From NORP259 sp041398705 (lineage in GTDB: Bacteria > Planctomycetota > UBA1135 > GCA-002686595): DNA of 64,000 nt. The stretch lies in the NCBI GenBank assembly GCA_041398705.1, contig JAWKUI010000002.1, forward strand, positions 619,204 through 683,203. The letters are read 5' to 3'. Positions 31,824-40,759 of this stretch are shown here, piece by piece (position 1 is the stretch's first letter; every line of letters starts with the position of its first letter). Under the pieces are notes generated by a model. That model was not told the DNA's origin and did no database searches. It saw nothing but the letters and a program-made list of their open reading frames with translations. The position numbers were made by a program, and so were the translations under genes.

Positions 31824-32597
31824 TCAGCCCAAGGCGCCTTCGATGATCGGCATGAAGGAGGAGACGGCCAGGGAGGCTCCGCCGACCAGCGCGCCGTCGA
31901 TATCGGGCACCGCCATCAGGTCACGGACGTTGTCCGCCTTGACGCTGCCCCCGTACAGGATGCGGGTGGACCGGGCACCCGAATCGTCGAACAAACCGCC
32001 CAATACGCCGCGCAGATAGGCGTGCACCTGGGCCGCCTGTTCGGGCGTAGCCACTTTGCCGGTGCCGATCGCCCAGACCGGCTCGTAGGCGAGAGTGACA
32101 CGGGCCAGTTCCGCGCGGCTGACGCCCGCCAGGGCGCTGGACAACTGCTCGGAACAAACCGCCTCGGTGCGATCGGCCTCGCGCTCGTCGAGGGTCTCAC
32201 CGATGCAAAGCATCACGTCGAGACCGGTGTCGAGCACGCGGCGCACCTTGGCGTGGATCTGGGTGAGGGTCTCCCCGTAGATGTGGCGGCGTTCGGAGTG
32301 ACCGATCAGCACGCACGGCACGCCGAGGTCGCGCAGCATGGCCGCGGAGATCTCCCCGGTGTACGCGCCGGAGTCGTGCTCGCTCGCGTTCTGCGCACCG
32401 ACCATCACATCGCTGCCCTTGCACGCCTCGAGCACCATCGGCAGGTACACGTACGGCGGGAAGAAGGCCACGTCCACGTCCGCGCGCGCGCCGACGCCGC
32501 GACGCACCCCAGCCACGAGCTCGCCAGCGGAGCTCTTGTCGAGGTTCATCTTCCAGTTGCCGGCGATGAGGGGCTTGCGGGGGGATTGGGACGTCAC
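31824..32597 (-). CDS. tpiA: Triosephosphate isomerase
   Basis: The 257-residue TIM barrel interconverts dihydroxyacetone phosphate and glyceraldehyde 3-phosphate. Active residues are Lys16 (GNWKMN), the His in LIGHSERR and the Glu in AYEPVWAIGTG. The phosphate loop YGGSVK is near the C-terminus. The GTG at 32597 gives the normal N-terminus; in-frame sequence further up is not family-like. It heads the operon with secG, yicC, gmk, coaC and coaB and diverges from the HD-domain gene. Confidence 0.97.
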   Translation of the reverse strand: MTSQSPRKPLIAGNWKMNLDKSSAGELVAGVRRGVGARADVDVAFFPPYVYLPMVLEACKGSDVMVGAQNASEHDSGAYTGEISAAMLRDLGVPCVLIGHSERRHIYGETLTQIHAKVRRVLDTGLDVMLCIGETLDEREADRTEAVCSEQLSSALAGVSRAELARVTLAYEPVWAIGTGKVATPEQAAQVHAYLRGVLGGLFDDSGARSTRILYGGSVKADNVRDLMAVPDIDGALVGGASLAVSSFMPIIEGALG

Positions 32598-32706
32598 GGT
32601 GAGCCGAAGCAGGGAAACAGGGAGGGGGGCGCCGGTTCCACGGAGCGGAACGGGCACCAGCAGGGGGGAAACAGTATAGATTGGGGCCCGCCCGGCAGCA
32701 ATCGCC

Positions 32707-33251
32707 ATGGACCTCGTGCAATCCCTCTTGGCCCTGTCCCGGCTCGATGCCCTGCCCCGCACGGGCTGGGTCCAGGCCGGGGTACCGGTCCCCGAGAGCC
32801 TGGCAGGCCACAGCTTGGCCGTCACCCGACCTGGGCCCTGGCCCTGCTCCCGAGGATCACTCCGGGACTCGATCTGGGCCGGGTCCTGGCCATGGCCACC
32901 CTACACGATGGCCCCGAGTGCCTGTCCGGGGACCTGCCGCGGGTGGCCGCCCGCGCCCTGCCGGCTGGGGCCAAGGCCCAGATGGAGGTGCTCGCCCGCG
33001 AATTGCTGGAACCGCTCGGCCCGGTCGCCCACGCGGCCTGGCAGGAATTCGCGGCCCAAGAGACCCGCGAAGCCCGCTTCGTGAAGGGCTGCGACCGGGT
33101 GCAACTCGCGCTCGAAGTGTTGCGCCTCGCCCGCGCGGGCCTAGGGGATCTCGGTCCGTTCGTGCAGGGCCTCGATCCCGGCCAGACGTTCGAATTCGAG
33201 CCCCTGACGGTACTTTGGCGCCAGATCCTGGCGGAACTGCACCCCGCCTGA
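32707..33251 (+). pseudogene. HD-domain phosphohydrolase (YfbR-like), apparent frameshift
   Basis: The first about 40 codons read SRLDALPRTGW...PESLAGHSLAV, the opening of YfbR/HDDC2-like 5'-nucleotidases, with His35 as the first HD-family ligand. The rest of the fold, including TLHDGPECLSGDLPR (the HD pair) and a helical C-terminus to residue about 181, continues in the next frame from about 32830. One missing base near 32825-32835 explains this. If a sequencing indel, the gene is intact and its product would hydrolyse nucleoside monophosphates. The gene ends four bases before the next start. Confidence 0.75.
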
Positions 33252-33255
33252 ACCC

Positions 33256-34242
33256 ATGCGCCCCTGGTTGCACATCCCGATCGCGATCCTGCTCATCAGC
33301 CTGCTGGTGGCGGGCTGGGTTTGGTTGCGCGAAGTGCCGATGGAAGACCTCGGCGGGCAGGTCGTGATGGCCGCCCCGCTGGACCACCTGCCGCCCACCT
33401 TGCCGTCCGGCGTTCTGACCGGCCAATTGCTCGATGAGACCGGCCAACCCGTGGCCGATGCGGACCTCTCGACCCTGCAGGACGGGCGCGTTTTGTGGTG
33501 CAAGACCGACAACCAGGGCTGGTTCGAGCTGCGCGGCTTGCAGCCGGGTCCCCTCGAACTGTCGGTGCTGCCTTTCGACCGTCGCCCCGAGACCTTCGCC
33601 GTCGAAGGCCCGGGCGACAACGTGTTCCTGAACCTGCGGCGCCCGCACGACAACCCGCCCCCGATCCCCGAACTGGCCCGCAGCGACTGGCAGGGAAGAA
33701 TCCGTAACCCTTTGTGGCCCGGACGCTTACAAGGCTACGAGGTCTGGCTGGTGCCGGCCGGTCCGGCCGACGCGCTGACCAGCGGCGTGCCGCGACGGGC
33801 GCGCACGGACACCCGCGGGGGCTTCGAGTTCCGGGGCCTGCTGCACGCGCCGTACCGCCTGCACATCCTGCCCAGGGACCTGGCTGGCGCCCTCGAACCC
33901 AACCTGCTGGTGCCCTTTGGCCAGGACGCGCCGCTCGTCGTGTTCGGTTCCTCCGCGACCCAGGCCGAGTGGAACCTGCAGGCTGGCGAGCTGTTCGGCA
34001 CCCTCGAACAGGACGGCGAACCGATCCGGGCGGCGTTGATCATGCCCGAGATCCTCGGATCCTCCGACGCCGAGTCCGGCCCCTTGCGCGTCTTGCCGCC
34101 GGTGCAGACCGACCGGGCCGGCAACTGGACGCTCACGGACCTGCCCCCGGCCACCTATCGCATCCAGGTGCGCGGCGGCGGGATCGGCAAGGAACAGTTG
34201 ATCGAACTGGGTCCCAACCAGCGCCTGCGGGTGCGCTTCTGA
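33256..34242 (+). CDS. Membrane-anchored carboxypeptidase-regulatory-like domain protein
   Basis: The 328 residues have one N-terminal hydrophobic helix (about 7-25). Three beta-sandwich units follow, of the carboxypeptidase-regulatory/Cna-B type: VLTGQLLDETGQPVADADLSTLQDG...GWFELRGLQPGPLELSVL, then RTDTRGGFEFRGLLHAPYRL, then TDRAGNWTLTDLPPATYRI. It is probably anchored in the cytoplasmic membrane with its domains outside. No enzymatic motif is visible. It lies between the HD gene and the cysteine desulfurase gene with short gaps. A functional link to either is not evident. Confidence 0.75.
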   Translation: MRPWLHIPIAILLISLLVAGWVWLREVPMEDLGGQVVMAAPLDHLPPTLPSGVLTGQLLDETGQPVADADLSTLQDGRVLWCKTDNQGWFELRGLQPGPLELSVLPFDRRPETFAVEGPGDNVFLNLRRPHDNPPPIPELARSDWQGRIRNPLWPGRLQGYEVWLVPAGPADALTSGVPRRARTDTRGGFEFRGLLHAPYRLHILPRDLAGALEPNLLVPFGQDAPLVVFGSSATQAEWNLQAGELFGTLEQDGEPIRAALIMPEILGSSDAESGPLRVLPPVQTDRAGNWTLTDLPPATYRIQVRGGGIGKEQLIELGPNQRLRVRF

Positions 34243-34314
34243 TCCCCGATCGGGGACGCGGCGCCGCCCTCTCCCCTCCTTTGGTACGCTGCGCGGCTCC
34301 CCGCGAGCCCCCCA

Positions 34315-35466
34315 ATGAGCGAGCCGGCCATCTACCTCGACAACGCGGCCACCACGCCGGTGGCTGAACTGGTGCGCATTGCGATGGCGCCCTTCCTCGC
34401 CGGATCCTACGGCAACCCTTCGACGCGTTATGCGGCCGGGGTGCGCGCGTCCGAAGCCTTGGGGGAAGCCCGCCGACTCGTGCAACGCGCGCTCGGAGCC
34501 CAGAAACACAAGGTGGTCTTCTGCGGTTCGGGCACCGAAGCCAACAACCTAGCGGTGCTTGGCGCAGCGCGGGCGCGCAAAGCCGGTGCGATCTGGATCG
34601 GCGCCACCGAACACGCCTCCGTGCGCCGTTCGGCGGAAGCGTGGCAAGCAGAAGGCGGCGGACCGTGCCGGATCCTACCCCTCGACGGGCAAGGCGGACT
34701 CGACGTGGCGCGCGCACTGGAACAGATCGATGCGCAGACAGCCGTGGTTTCGGTGATGGCCGTCAACAACGAGATCGGCACCTGCTACGACGTCGCGCGC
34801 CTGTTCGCGGGGGTGGGTCGCATCGCCCCGGGCGCCCACAAGCACGTCGACTGCATCCAGGCCCTCGGCAAACTCGACCTCGACCTCGAGGACCTGGGCG
34901 CCGACAGTCTTTCGATCTCGGCCCACAAGGTGCACGGACCGAAAGGCGCCGGAGCGCTCGTCGTGCGCAGCGAAGCGCGCCTGCAGCCGCTGATCTTCGG
35001 CGGTTCGCAGGAGGGCGGATGGCGCGCGGGCACCGAGAACATGGCGTGCATCGCGGGCTTGGCGCGGGCGGTCGAATTGGCCGTGGCGCACCAGGACGAA
35101 TTCCAGCGCAGTGCCGCCGCATGCCGCGCCGCCTTGGAAACCGGCATCGAAGGCCTCGCCGGCCTACACGTGCGCCGCACCGGTCGCGCGGTGGATGCGA
35201 TCCTCTCGCTGCAGGTGCCCGGCGCCCCCGGCGAAGTCTGGCAACACCACATCGAAGCGATGGGTTTCGAAGTGGGCGTCGGCAGCGCCTGCCAAGCCCG
35301 CACCGCCGAGATCAGCCCCGCGCTCAAGGCCTTGGGCCTCGCCGACCACGAAGCCCGTCAGGTGCTCCGCGTCTCCTTCTCGCGCGAGACCAAGCCGGCC
35401 GAAGTCGAAGGCCTCGCCCGCGCCCTGCGCACCCTGCACCCCCGCCTCTCCGAGGTCCGCCCTTGA
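34315..35466 (+). CDS. Cysteine desulfurase (NifS/IscS family)
   Basis: This 383-residue PLP enzyme removes sulfur from cysteine. The N-terminus IYLDNAATTP, the PLP Lys205 in SAHKVHGPKG, and the persulfide Cys326 in GSACQA are present. The short active-site loop is like class I NifS/IscS. The stop overlaps the thiI start (TTGA), so the desulfurase probably feeds sulfur to ThiI for 4-thiouridine in tRNA or for thiamine. No iscU or other Fe-S assembly gene is adjacent. Confidence 0.94.
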   Translation: MSEPAIYLDNAATTPVAELVRIAMAPFLAGSYGNPSTRYAAGVRASEALGEARRLVQRALGAQKHKVVFCGSGTEANNLAVLGAARARKAGAIWIGATEHASVRRSAEAWQAEGGGPCRILPLDGQGGLDVARALEQIDAQTAVVSVMAVNNEIGTCYDVARLFAGVGRIAPGAHKHVDCIQALGKLDLDLEDLGADSLSISAHKVHGPKGAGALVVRSEARLQPLIFGGSQEGGWRAGTENMACIAGLARAVELAVAHQDEFQRSAAACRAALETGIEGLAGLHVRRTGRAVDAILSLQVPGAPGEVWQHHIEAMGFEVGVGSACQARTAEISPALKALGLADHEARQVLRVSFSRETKPAEVEGLARALRTLHPRLSEVRP

Positions 35467-36662
35467 TCGAACCCGACGTGCTCGTGATCCGCTACGGTGA
35501 GCTCGCCCTCAAAGGCGGCAACCGCGCGCGTTACGAACAAGCCCTCGCCCGCAACATCCGCGCCGCCCTGCGCCCCCTCGGCGAGGTGAAGGTGCGCGTG
35601 GCCCAGGCGCGCATCCTCGCCTATCCCACCCGTCGCGCCCGCGCGATGGCGCGCCGCGCCGCCGAGGTTTTCGGAGTCAAGTCCGTCTCGCCCGCCTACT
35701 CGGTGGGCGCCGACCTGGACGCCATCGTCGAACGTTCGCGCGAGGTGCTGATGGATGCGCTCGAGCGCGATCCGCGCCCGCGGCCGATCCGTTTCGCCGT
35801 GCGCGCCAAACGCGCCGACAAGACCTTCCCGCTCGCTTCGCACCTGCTCGCGCGCGAGGTAGCCGGCCGCATCCTGCCCGGACCGGAGTTCCTCAAGGTC
35901 GACCTGACCGATCCTGAGATGGTGCTGGGCATCGAGGTGCGCGGCAACGAGAACTACGTGTTCGTCGAGCGCATCCCCGGCCCCGGTGGCCTGCCCGTCG
36001 GAACCTCGGGCAAGGGCCTCTGTCTGCTCTCGGGCGGCATCGATTCGCCCGTGGCCGCGTGGTTGTCGATGAAACGCGGACTGACCGTCGACTTCGTCAG
36101 CTTCCACTCCTTCCCCTATCTCGGCGACAGCTCGAAGGCCAAGATCCGCGAACTGGCGCGCGCGGTGAGTCACTACCAAGGACCCGCCCGCCTGTTCGTA
36201 GTGCCGTTCACCGCCGTGCAGGAAGGCATCCGCGATGCGGCGCCCGAACGCTATCGCACCGTGCTCTACCGCCGCATGATGACGCGCATCGCCTGCGCCA
36301 TCGCCGAGCGCGAAGGCCACGGCGCGTTGATCACCGGCGAGAGCCTGGGTCAGGTCGCCAGCCAGACCCTCGAGAACATGGGTCTGATCGACGCCCCCGC
36401 CGATCGCCTGATCCTGCGCCCGCTCGTGACCGCCGACAAGGAACAGGCCATCGACCTAGCCCGCTCGATCGGCACGCTCGAGATCTCGAACCGCCCCGAG
36501 CCGGACTGCTGCACGGTGTTCCAACCGCGCGCGCCGGTCATCTACGGCAAGCAGAAACACTGCGTGCAGGCCGAAACGCGCCTGCCGATGGAGACCTGGA
36601 TCGAAGACGCCGTGCGCGACATGGAGGTTTTCGCCATCGACTCGGGAGAAAGCCCTGCATGA
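35463..36662 (+). CDS. thiI: tRNA 4-thiouridine synthase / thiamine sulfur transferase ThiI
   Basis: The 399 residues have the ThiI order: ferredoxin-like domain (VLVIRYGELALKGGNRARYE), THUMP domain (about 60-165) and the adenylating PP-loop SGGIDS at 190-195. The C-terminus has PDCCTVFQPRAPVI. There is no rhodanese domain, as in the shorter ThiI of many bacteria, so the persulfide partner is probably the upstream cysteine desulfurase. The start is TTG inside the desulfurase stop codon. The following gene overlaps its stop (ATGA). Confidence 0.95.
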   Translation: MIEPDVLVIRYGELALKGGNRARYEQALARNIRAALRPLGEVKVRVAQARILAYPTRRARAMARRAAEVFGVKSVSPAYSVGADLDAIVERSREVLMDALERDPRPRPIRFAVRAKRADKTFPLASHLLAREVAGRILPGPEFLKVDLTDPEMVLGIEVRGNENYVFVERIPGPGGLPVGTSGKGLCLLSGGIDSPVAAWLSMKRGLTVDFVSFHSFPYLGDSSKAKIRELARAVSHYQGPARLFVVPFTAVQEGIRDAAPERYRTVLYRRMMTRIACAIAEREGHGALITGESLGQVASQTLENMGLIDAPADRLILRPLVTADKEQAIDLARSIGTLEISNRPEPDCCTVFQPRAPVIYGKQKHCVQAETRLPMETWIEDAVRDMEVFAIDSGESPA

Positions 36663-38602
36663 ACCGCAATACGGCCATCTTCCTGGCGCTCTTCATGCTC
36701 CTGGCCCACGCCCTGTCGATCCACAGGGACTACCGCTGGCACTTCGCTGGTCCCTTCGACCAGTCCTGCGTCGCGTTTGCGGTGGCGGAGCAGATCGACC
36801 TGCCCGAAGCGGATCGCACGGTTTCGCTGGAGGCCTATCCTTCGCCGCTTTGGGTGGGTTTGGCGTGGGTCGCGCGCTGGGCGGGGCTGTCCGCGCCCTT
36901 GGTTGCGCAGATGGCCGGCGTGCTGCTGGCCCTCGTGCTGCTCTCCGCCTCGACCCGCATCGCCTGGGACCGCGTCGCCGGCGTGATCCCACCGTTGTTG
37001 CTCGTGCTCAGTGGCACCATGGCCGCGGGTTCGGTCAGCGGCACCGAGCACATGGCGCTTGCCTGTTTCGCGATGCTGGCGCTAGTGGCTTTCGAGAAGG
37101 GCCGCACCCGCTGGCTGGTTGCCGCCACCGTCGCCCTGGCCGCCACGCGCGCGGAGACGCTCCTGCTCGTGGCTCCGTTTTCCGTTTTCCAGCTCGTTGA
37201 CCGGATCAAGGGCCGAGGCAAACGCCGGCACCCCTGGTGGACCCTGCTGCCGGCCGCAGCGGTGTTCGCGATTTTCGCCTTCTACACGCCGCCGGGATCG
37301 GCGGAAGGCCTGTACCTCTCCAACTGGAAGGCCGGCCTCGCTTCCCAGGAAACCCAGCAGGGCCTGGCCTACCTACGCGACTTCGTCGTGGTGGCGATCA
37401 CCCCGATGCTGCTCGCCATCAGCGCGGGATTCCTGCTCTTCGGTTGGCTCTCGGGCGTGGGCATCCGCGCCCTGATCCTGTGCCTGTTCTACGGCGCCTG
37501 GCTGGTGCGCACCGGCGGCGATGTGCTGCCGTTCGGCCTGGCCTACTTGCCGATCCTGCCGTTGATGTGTTTGGTGATCCAGGAGACCATCGTGGCCGCG
37601 CTCGACACCTACCGGCCGTCGATGGAGGCCGCGTCGTGGATCGTGTTGTTCATGACCGCGTTTGCTTCGGCTTCGGCTTCGAAGTTCCCCGGCGACGTGG
37701 GCCCCCTCTCGCTCGAACGTTCGCACCTCCTTTGGCTCACCCCCAAACAGGTGCTGCCGCTGGGACAGGACCCCATCCTCGCGCGCACGCAGTTGCACAG
37801 CGAGATCCGCAAGTCCTTCCTCATGGACTTGCTCGCCACGCGCCTCGAACCCTTTGACCGCAGCGGCGAACGCATCCTGTCGCCTTGGAACGGACACCTG
37901 ACCTGGCGGTCGAACATGCAGGTGCTGGACTGGTTCGGTCGCCTGACGCCCGCGGGCGAACACCACGCCCTGCCGCTGGCGAGCATCCGCGGCACGCATC
38001 TGGCGCGCGCCCTCGAACAACGGCCCGAATGGGTCATGCCAGCCATTGGCCTTGGCAACCCCTATCGCCTCGATCACCTGCAAGCGGGCATCAACCCGCA
38101 CTTCTTCCAGCTATCGGCGGATCCGGAGGCGGACCAGGCGGCGATCGGGGCGATCCTCGAGAAGGAGTACGTACTGCATGCCCTGCCGCTGCAGCATCCC
38201 GCGCTCAGCAGCACGCAACCCTACCTGTTGTATTGCCGCAAGGACCTGGCGCAGGCGCCCGTGCTGCGTTTGGAACGGGAGGATGGGAGCCTGGTGCTCG
38301 AAGCGGTCGGCGACGCCGCCAAACCCCGGCCTTTGCCCTGCATGGTGGACCTGCAGGTCGTGGGGATCGATGCGCAAGGCGAAAAACACCCGATGGCCCC
38401 CGACGGAACCTTCCTTGCACCCGGTACCGCCCTGCGCACGGGCACGAGCCTAGTGCTCGAGGATGTGCGCGAAGAGGTCTGCCTTGGATCCTGGTCCCTG
38501 CCCAAAGGTTTCGTCGCCGTCGAAGCGCGGCTCTTGCACAGCAGCGTCGATCCGGCGTTGGAGCAAGCCACCTTCGGCGCGCCGGTGCGCATGGAACTGT
38601 GA
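36659..38602 (+). CDS. Large polytopic membrane protein, glycosyltransferase-like (unknown)
   Basis: The 647 residues have about ten hydrophobic helices in the first 350 and a soluble C-terminal region of about 290. The arrangement, including an extracytoplasmic loop with FDQSCVAFAVAEQIDLPEADRT, resembles lipid-linked-sugar glycosyltransferases of the ArnT/PMT (GT-C) type, but no catalytic DxD or DE motif is clear. The late portion (HLARALEQRPEWV...GLGNPYRLDHLQAG) could be a periplasmic domain. The ATG overlaps the thiI stop (ATGA). Function is not established. Confidence 0.6.
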   Translation: MNRNTAIFLALFMLLAHALSIHRDYRWHFAGPFDQSCVAFAVAEQIDLPEADRTVSLEAYPSPLWVGLAWVARWAGLSAPLVAQMAGVLLALVLLSASTRIAWDRVAGVIPPLLLVLSGTMAAGSVSGTEHMALACFAMLALVAFEKGRTRWLVAATVALAATRAETLLLVAPFSVFQLVDRIKGRGKRRHPWWTLLPAAAVFAIFAFYTPPGSAEGLYLSNWKAGLASQETQQGLAYLRDFVVVAITPMLLAISAGFLLFGWLSGVGIRALILCLFYGAWLVRTGGDVLPFGLAYLPILPLMCLVIQETIVAALDTYRPSMEAASWIVLFMTAFASASASKFPGDVGPLSLERSHLLWLTPKQVLPLGQDPILARTQLHSEIRKSFLMDLLATRLEPFDRSGERILSPWNGHLTWRSNMQVLDWFGRLTPAGEHHALPLASIRGTHLARALEQRPEWVMPAIGLGNPYRLDHLQAGINPHFFQLSADPEADQAAIGAILEKEYVLHALPLQHPALSSTQPYLLYCRKDLAQAPVLRLEREDGSLVLEAVGDAAKPRPLPCMVDLQVVGIDAQGEKHPMAPDGTFLAPGTALRTGTSLVLEDVREEVCLGSWSLPKGFVAVEARLLHSSVDPALEQATFGAPVRMEL

Positions 38603-38615
38603 CCCCGAGCGCGCT

Positions 38616-38632
38616 GGGGAGTCCGGCTCCCC
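38616..38632. terminator. Short hairpin between convergent genes
   Basis: GGGGAG (38616-38621) pairs with CTCCCC (38627-38632) across a 5-nt loop, in the 36-bp gap between the convergent membrane-protein and regulator genes. It is weak, with no T tract. Confidence 0.3.
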
Positions 38633-38638
38633 TCGCGG

Positions 38639-40396
38639 TCATTCCTCGACGTCGATGCCGAGCCGCTTGAGCTTGCGGTAGAGCGTGCTCTTGCCGAGGC
38701 GCAAGAGGCGCGCACAGGCCAGGCGATTGCCCTTGCAGTGGTCGAGAGCCCGCAGGATGACCTTGCGCTCGTACAGGTCGAACGAGACCGGATCCTCTTC
38801 GCTGATCTCCCACTCCTTGCGCTCACCGATCGGCAGGCTGGGGCTCGGGGCACCCGGATAGCGGTAATGCAGGATGCCCGGCGGCAAGTGATGGCGCTCG
38901 ATGAGCGCAGCCTGGGGTCCGTTGCCCGCCGGGCAAGCGGCCAGATACGCCTGGCGCAGGCAGTTTTCGAGCTCGGTGGCGTTGCCCGGCCACGGATAGC
39001 GCATCAACGCTTCGACCGCTTCGGGCGCGATGCGGGCCATCGGGTGCATTTGCTGCACGAAATGGCTCGCGAGCAGAGGCAGGTCTTCGAGGTGTTCGCG
39101 CAGGGTCGGCAACACCAGGAAGCGGTCGGCGACGGCCGCGGCGAGGCGCGGATGCAAGGCCTGCGGCGGTTCGGAAGAGGTCAGCAGCAATCGCCCATAA
39201 CTCGCCAGGTCCACCAGCGCGGCTTGATCCGCATGCGACAGGCGATTCACGTGGGCGATGAGGTACGAACGCTCCTGACCACTGGCCCCGCGGGATTGCG
39301 CGGCGGCGATGGCGTCGAGAATCCAACGGCCCGGCAGGTTGCCGGCTTCGAGTTGTTCGAGCGGCGCCAAGGGCGAGGCGGTGAAGTGCATCGCCTTGGC
39401 TAGGCTGCGGGCGCCGGCGCCCGACGGGGCGATGATCAGTACCGGCTCGCGACCGAAAGAGGCCTGACGCGCGGATTCCCGCAGGGATTCGACCAGGGGG
39501 CTGCGGCCGAGGAACGAGCCGAGTCCGTAAGCCAGCGAACCCGCTTGCTTCAGCCCTCCGTGGCGCGCGATGCCCCAGGAGGGCTGGCCGGCGAGCAGGG
39601 ACCCGCAGCCGCGCGTCATCGGCTTCTGGGCCACGAGTGCGAGCTTGAGCTTGGGGAACTGCCCATCGCTGAGCAGGGGCACGATGTTGAGTTCGAGCGG
39701 GGTGCCCGCAGGACCGAGTCCACCGGGTTGTTCAAACGGGGGCGACACCAAGGTCTGGTTGGCGGCCCGCCGCACGAGGGCATCCGCCCGCAGGTTCGGC
39801 AGGGCATCGGCAAGGGTCTGCCCCACGGGGGAGCTGCCCATCAGGCGCCCGGCACCGGCGTCGCTGGCTAGAACCGTGCCCAGCGAGTCGGTCAGCATGA
39901 CGGCTTCCACCCCGCCGGGGACCGCGCTGCCCAGGGTGTCGGCAGGGTCGGCCTCCAGCTTGCGGCGGCGGTGCTTGAGCACCCGATGGGCATCGTATTG
40001 GCTCCAGAGGAAGCGCCGCTGCTCGAGCAGGCGCTCGACCGTGCTGACCATGGCCGACAGCTCCCCGCGGGTGACAAAAGCATCGGCTCCCGAGGCCAGG
40101 GCCTGCGGACCTTGCTCGGACACGGCACCGTTGCGAGCTTCGTAGACCACCAGGGCGGTAAGATCCCGGTCGGGGCGACTCGCGATGGCCTGGGCCATGA
40201 CCTTGCCCAAAAGTACGCCGTCGCAAATGGTCGGAACGACGATCGCGTTCCAGGAATTGTCGCGAGCCAACTCCAGGCCCCGGTTCCAATCGCTTTCTTC
40301 TTCCACCTGATACCCAACATCACGCAGTCGATTTCTCAGGATCCCACGGTCCGGGGGATCCAAATCGACAAGCAGGATTTTGGAGGGGAAGTTCAT
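38639..40396 (-). CDS. NtrC-like regulator with degenerate receiver and AAA+ domains, Fis HTH
   Basis: The 585 residues have a receiver-like N-terminus (KILLVDLDPPDRGILRNRLRDVGYQV), where the phosphoacceptor strand reads NAIVVPTIC with no Asp in the usual place. A PAS-like middle follows, then an AAA+ remnant: Walker A is APSGAGARSLAK (no invariant Lys), no GAFTGA loop is seen, and Walker B is replaced by SYLIAHVNRL. LRRHL/PWPGNATELENCLRQ survives. The C-terminus is an intact Fis helix-turn-helix (ALDHCKGNRLACARLLRLGKS) that can bind DNA. It should not hydrolyse ATP or activate sigma-54 in the normal way. It is a paralogue of the gene at 40760. Confidence 0.85.
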   Translation of the reverse strand: MNFPSKILLVDLDPPDRGILRNRLRDVGYQVEEESDWNRGLELARDNSWNAIVVPTICDGVLLGKVMAQAIASRPDRDLTALVVYEARNGAVSEQGPQALASGADAFVTRGELSAMVSTVERLLEQRRFLWSQYDAHRVLKHRRRKLEADPADTLGSAVPGGVEAVMLTDSLGTVLASDAGAGRLMGSSPVGQTLADALPNLRADALVRRAANQTLVSPPFEQPGGLGPAGTPLELNIVPLLSDGQFPKLKLALVAQKPMTRGCGSLLAGQPSWGIARHGGLKQAGSLAYGLGSFLGRSPLVESLRESARQASFGREPVLIIAPSGAGARSLAKAMHFTASPLAPLEQLEAGNLPGRWILDAIAAAQSRGASGQERSYLIAHVNRLSHADQAALVDLASYGRLLLTSSEPPQALHPRLAAAVADRFLVLPTLREHLEDLPLLASHFVQQMHPMARIAPEAVEALMRYPWPGNATELENCLRQAYLAACPAGNGPQAALIERHHLPPGILHYRYPGAPSPSLPIGERKEWEISEEDPVSFDLYERKVILRALDHCKGNRLACARLLRLGKSTLYRKLKRLGIDVEE

Positions 40397-40679
40397 GATT
40401 TCAGTCCGGAACGGGAAGCGGTGGCAATTGCCTTGCCCTGGGATAATTCATTCGGCGAAAGCCGTCGGAATCTCCCAAGATTGAAGGTTGGGGGGAAAAA
40501 CCAGCCCATCCATGGGACGAAATGCATACCAATACCGACCGTGGCGAAGCCGAGGCCGGACACTGTGAACGCGATTCACCCTGACGGTAGCTATGCATAC
40601 CCCTCAAATTCAACGTCCGCGAATTGGATTCGCTACGATCTGAATCCAATTCAGGTTCGACGGGAGTGTCAACAAAATC
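40397..40679. promoter_or_regulatory. Regulator upstream region with 11-bp inverted repeat
   Basis: There is no gene here. GAATTGGATTC (40621-40631) and GAATCCAATTC (40642-40652) are perfect inverted copies with a 10-nt spacer, about 225 bp upstream of the minus-strand regulator. The stretch is AT-rich relative to its surroundings. It looks like an operator or looped upstream binding site, possibly for one of the paired regulators. A convincing sigma-54 or sigma-70 promoter was not found. Confidence 0.45.
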
Positions 40680-40710
40680 AAAAAAAAGACCCAGGTCAGC
40701 GACCTGGGTC
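40680..40710 (-). terminator. Rho-independent terminator downstream of the second regulator gene
   Basis: A perfect 10-bp stem GACCCAGGTC/GACCTGGGTC (40688-40697 with 40701-40710) with a 3-nt loop is followed on the minus strand by eight T (A run 40680-40687). It is 49 bp past the stop codon at 40760, so each regulator is likely its own transcription unit. Confidence 0.93.
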
Positions 40711-40759
40711 CATGTTTTACGCGTGGTGGCTGTTCTAGCCCCACCGGGGCGCTCTTGGC

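Noticed and set aside
40397..40520. Sigma-54 promoter before the regulator at 38639
   Set aside because: The best candidate (TGGTAT-N4-TTCGT) deviates at key positions; not supportable.
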